14,223 nt of DNA from SZUA-229 sp041589455 (GTDB lineage Bacteria > Pseudomonadota > Gammaproteobacteria > SZUA-229): contig JBFHVQ010000076.1 of assembly GCA_041589455.1 (NCBI GenBank), positions 1 to 14,223 of the forward strand, given 5' to 3'. The notes below the pieces were generated by a model. It was not told the DNA's origin, ran no database searches, and was given only the letters and a program-made list of their open reading frames with translations. The first letter of the stretch is position 1. Each line of letters starts with the position of its first letter. The position numbers and the translations under genes are program-made. This document shows positions 13,102 through 14,223 of the stretch, piece by piece.

Positions 13102-13965
13102 ATGGCTGGCGAAGGCATTACTTCCGGTGAATATATAAAGCATCACCTCCAGAACATGACTTATGGCAACCACCCAGAAATGGGCTGGATGTTTGCTCAA
13201 ACACCTGAGCAGGCTAAAGAAATGGGTTTCTGGGCATTTCATGTTGATTCATTAGGCTGGTCAATTGGCCTGGCACTGATCTTCTTCTTCGCCTTCCGCA
13301 GTGTGGCTAAAAAAGCAACTACTGGCGTACCACAAGGTTTTCAGAACTTCGCTGAAATGATGATTGATTTCGTCAATGACAGTGTTCGAGGTTCTTTTTC
13401 AGGTAAGAATGATCTGGTCGCACCATTAGCGTTAACCATCTTTGCATGGGTATTCCTGATGAACCTGATGGATCTGGTGCCTGTTGACTGGTTGCCAATG
13501 CTGGCACAACAAATTGGTGCAGCCTTCGGTGCGGATCCGCATCACGTATATTTCAAAGTTGTACCAACAACTGACCCCAATGTGACATTTGGTATGGCAC
13601 TGGGTGTGTTCTGGTTAATGCTTTACTACAGCATCAAGATTAAAGGTATCGGTGGCTTCTTCGGCGAACTGGCTTTCCAGCCATTCGGTAAAGCGGGTGC
13701 GCCAGTTAACCTGGTGCTGGAAGGTGTCTCTCTGATTTCTAAGCCGGTATCACTGGCACTGCGTCTGTTCGGTAACATGTACGCTGGCGAAACTATTTTC
13801 ATTCTGATTGCAATTATGTTCTCAGCTGGTTGGGCTGTTGGAGCCTTCGGTGGCGTACTGCAGTTAGGTTGGGCAATTTTCCACATCCTGATTATTACAT
13901 TGCAGGCGTTTATCTTTATGACGCTGACCATTGTATATCTGGATATGGCACACACAGATCACTAA
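13102..13965 (+). CDS. atpB: ATP synthase F0 subunit a (AtpB)
   Basis: Subunit a forms the proton half-channels next to the c-ring of the F1F0 ATP synthase in the inner membrane. The 287-residue length and the membrane segments fit the family (first segment at about 52-66, then LALTIFAWVFLMNLMDLVPVD, MALGVFWLMLYYSI, and two C-terminal helices). The essential arginine is seen as Arg221 in VSLALRLFGNMYAGE (216-230), equivalent to E. coli Arg210, with Glu230 following. PVNLVLEGVSLISKP and the ending AFIFMTLTIVYLDMAHTDH are also typical. A GGAGAG before the ATG gives a good ribosome binding site. It is translated from the atp operon message between atpI and atpE. Confidence 0.97.
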   Translation: MAGEGITSGEYIKHHLQNMTYGNHPEMGWMFAQTPEQAKEMGFWAFHVDSLGWSIGLALIFFFAFRSVAKKATTGVPQGFQNFAEMMIDFVNDSVRGSFSGKNDLVAPLALTIFAWVFLMNLMDLVPVDWLPMLAQQIGAAFGADPHHVYFKVVPTTDPNVTFGMALGVFWLMLYYSIKIKGIGGFFGELAFQPFGKAGAPVNLVLEGVSLISKPVSLALRLFGNMYAGETIFILIAIMFSAGWAVGAFGGVLQLGWAIFHILIITLQAFIFMTLTIVYLDMAHTDH

Positions 13966-14039
13966 TCATTGATTAAACAATTAACGATTACTGTAATTTT
14001 TAACTTTAAATTAAAACTACTCTCACAGGAGATTAAACA

Positions 14040-14223
14040 ATGACTGAAGCAACTGCATTTCTGTATATCGCTGGCGCTTTAATGATGGGTCTGGGCGCAC
14101 TGGGCGCTGCTGTAGGTATCGGTATCCTTGGTGGCCGTTTCCTCGAAGGTGCTGCACGTCAGCCTGAGCTGATCCCTATGCTGCGTACTCAGTTCTTCAT
14201 CGTAATGGGTCTTGTTGACGCGG
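14040..14223 (+). CDS. atpE: ATP synthase F0 subunit c (AtpE), N-terminal part
   Basis: The frame starts at the ATG at 14040 and runs off the window after 61 codons. It reads MTEATAFLYIAGALMMGLGA and continues with the glycine-rich first helix AAVGIGILGGRFLEG, the polar loop ARQPEL (Arg40, Gln41, Pro42, facing F1) and the second helix with the proton-binding Asp60 in MGLVDA, equivalent to E. coli Asp61. The c-subunit is usually about 79 residues, so some 20 residues are missing. A strong AGGAGA ribosome binding site lies ten bases before the start, as expected for the subunit made in highest number. The acidic residue is Asp rather than Glu, and the sodium-binding pattern is not seen, which fits a proton-driven enzyme. 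Confidence 0.96.
   Translation, partial: MTEATAFLYIAGALMMGLGALGAAVGIGILGGRFLEGAARQPELIPMLRTQFFIVMGLVDA

Noticed and set aside
13971..14041. Direct repeat GATTAAACAAT at 13971 and 14031 around the atpB-atpE spacer
   Set aside because: The copies are 11 bases in AT-rich spacer and one is part of the atpE leader; chance or a small local duplication explains it.

Overview
The window looks like the chromosome of a gammaproteobacterium of moderate GC content. It carries the conserved block mnmG ... rsmG, parA, parB, atpI, atpB, atpE, a sthA-type soluble transhydrogenase, an HdfR-like LysR regulator, a YhbS-like acetyltransferase and a lipid A acyltransferase-like protein. The encoded MnmG, RsmG, ParA/ParB and F0 subunits read as typical gammaproteobacterial sequences, with strongest resemblance to the E. 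coli family members. I cannot place the genus.

Layout. 1-476 (minus) is the N-terminal part of an HdfR-like regulator, cut by the window edge. From about 477 to 3376 lies a visibly AT-rich, gene-poor stretch. It holds a small secreted six-cysteine protein (889-1212), about 850 bases without a convincing gene, and an exported protein fusing an alpha/beta-hydrolase-like domain to a TlpA/ResA-type thioredoxin domain (2069-3376). This is the most unusual part of the window, and it also contains several inverted repeats. A GNAT acetyltransferase follows at 3405-3914, convergent with sthA (3933-5348, minus). sthA and mnmG (5541-7418, plus) are divergent across a 192-base spacer.

Between mnmG and rsmG, which are adjacent in many gammaproteobacteria, sits an insert of two minus-strand genes and one plus-strand gene: a LpxL/HtrB-family acyltransferase (7659-8525), a conserved 85-residue protein of unknown function (8829-9086) and an exported DUF302 protein (9347-9811). 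Then rsmG, parA and parB follow in one direction. They serve rRNA methylation and chromosome segregation. After a 444-base non-coding gap comes the start of the F1F0 ATP synthase operon: atpI, atpB and the first 61 codons of atpE. A near-consensus sigma70 promoter at 12638-12666 precedes atpI and shows that the atpI start must be the ATG at 12709, not an upstream TTG.

The core genes are ordinary. The points worth a second look are the secreted six-Cys protein and the hydrolase-thioredoxin fusion in the AT-rich islet, the TAGATACTT repeat family, the dyads near the fusion gene and near the atp promoter, and the insert separating mnmG from rsmG. No oriC-like DnaA-box cluster and no good parS site were found by eye, although the gene neighbourhood is typical of the origin region.
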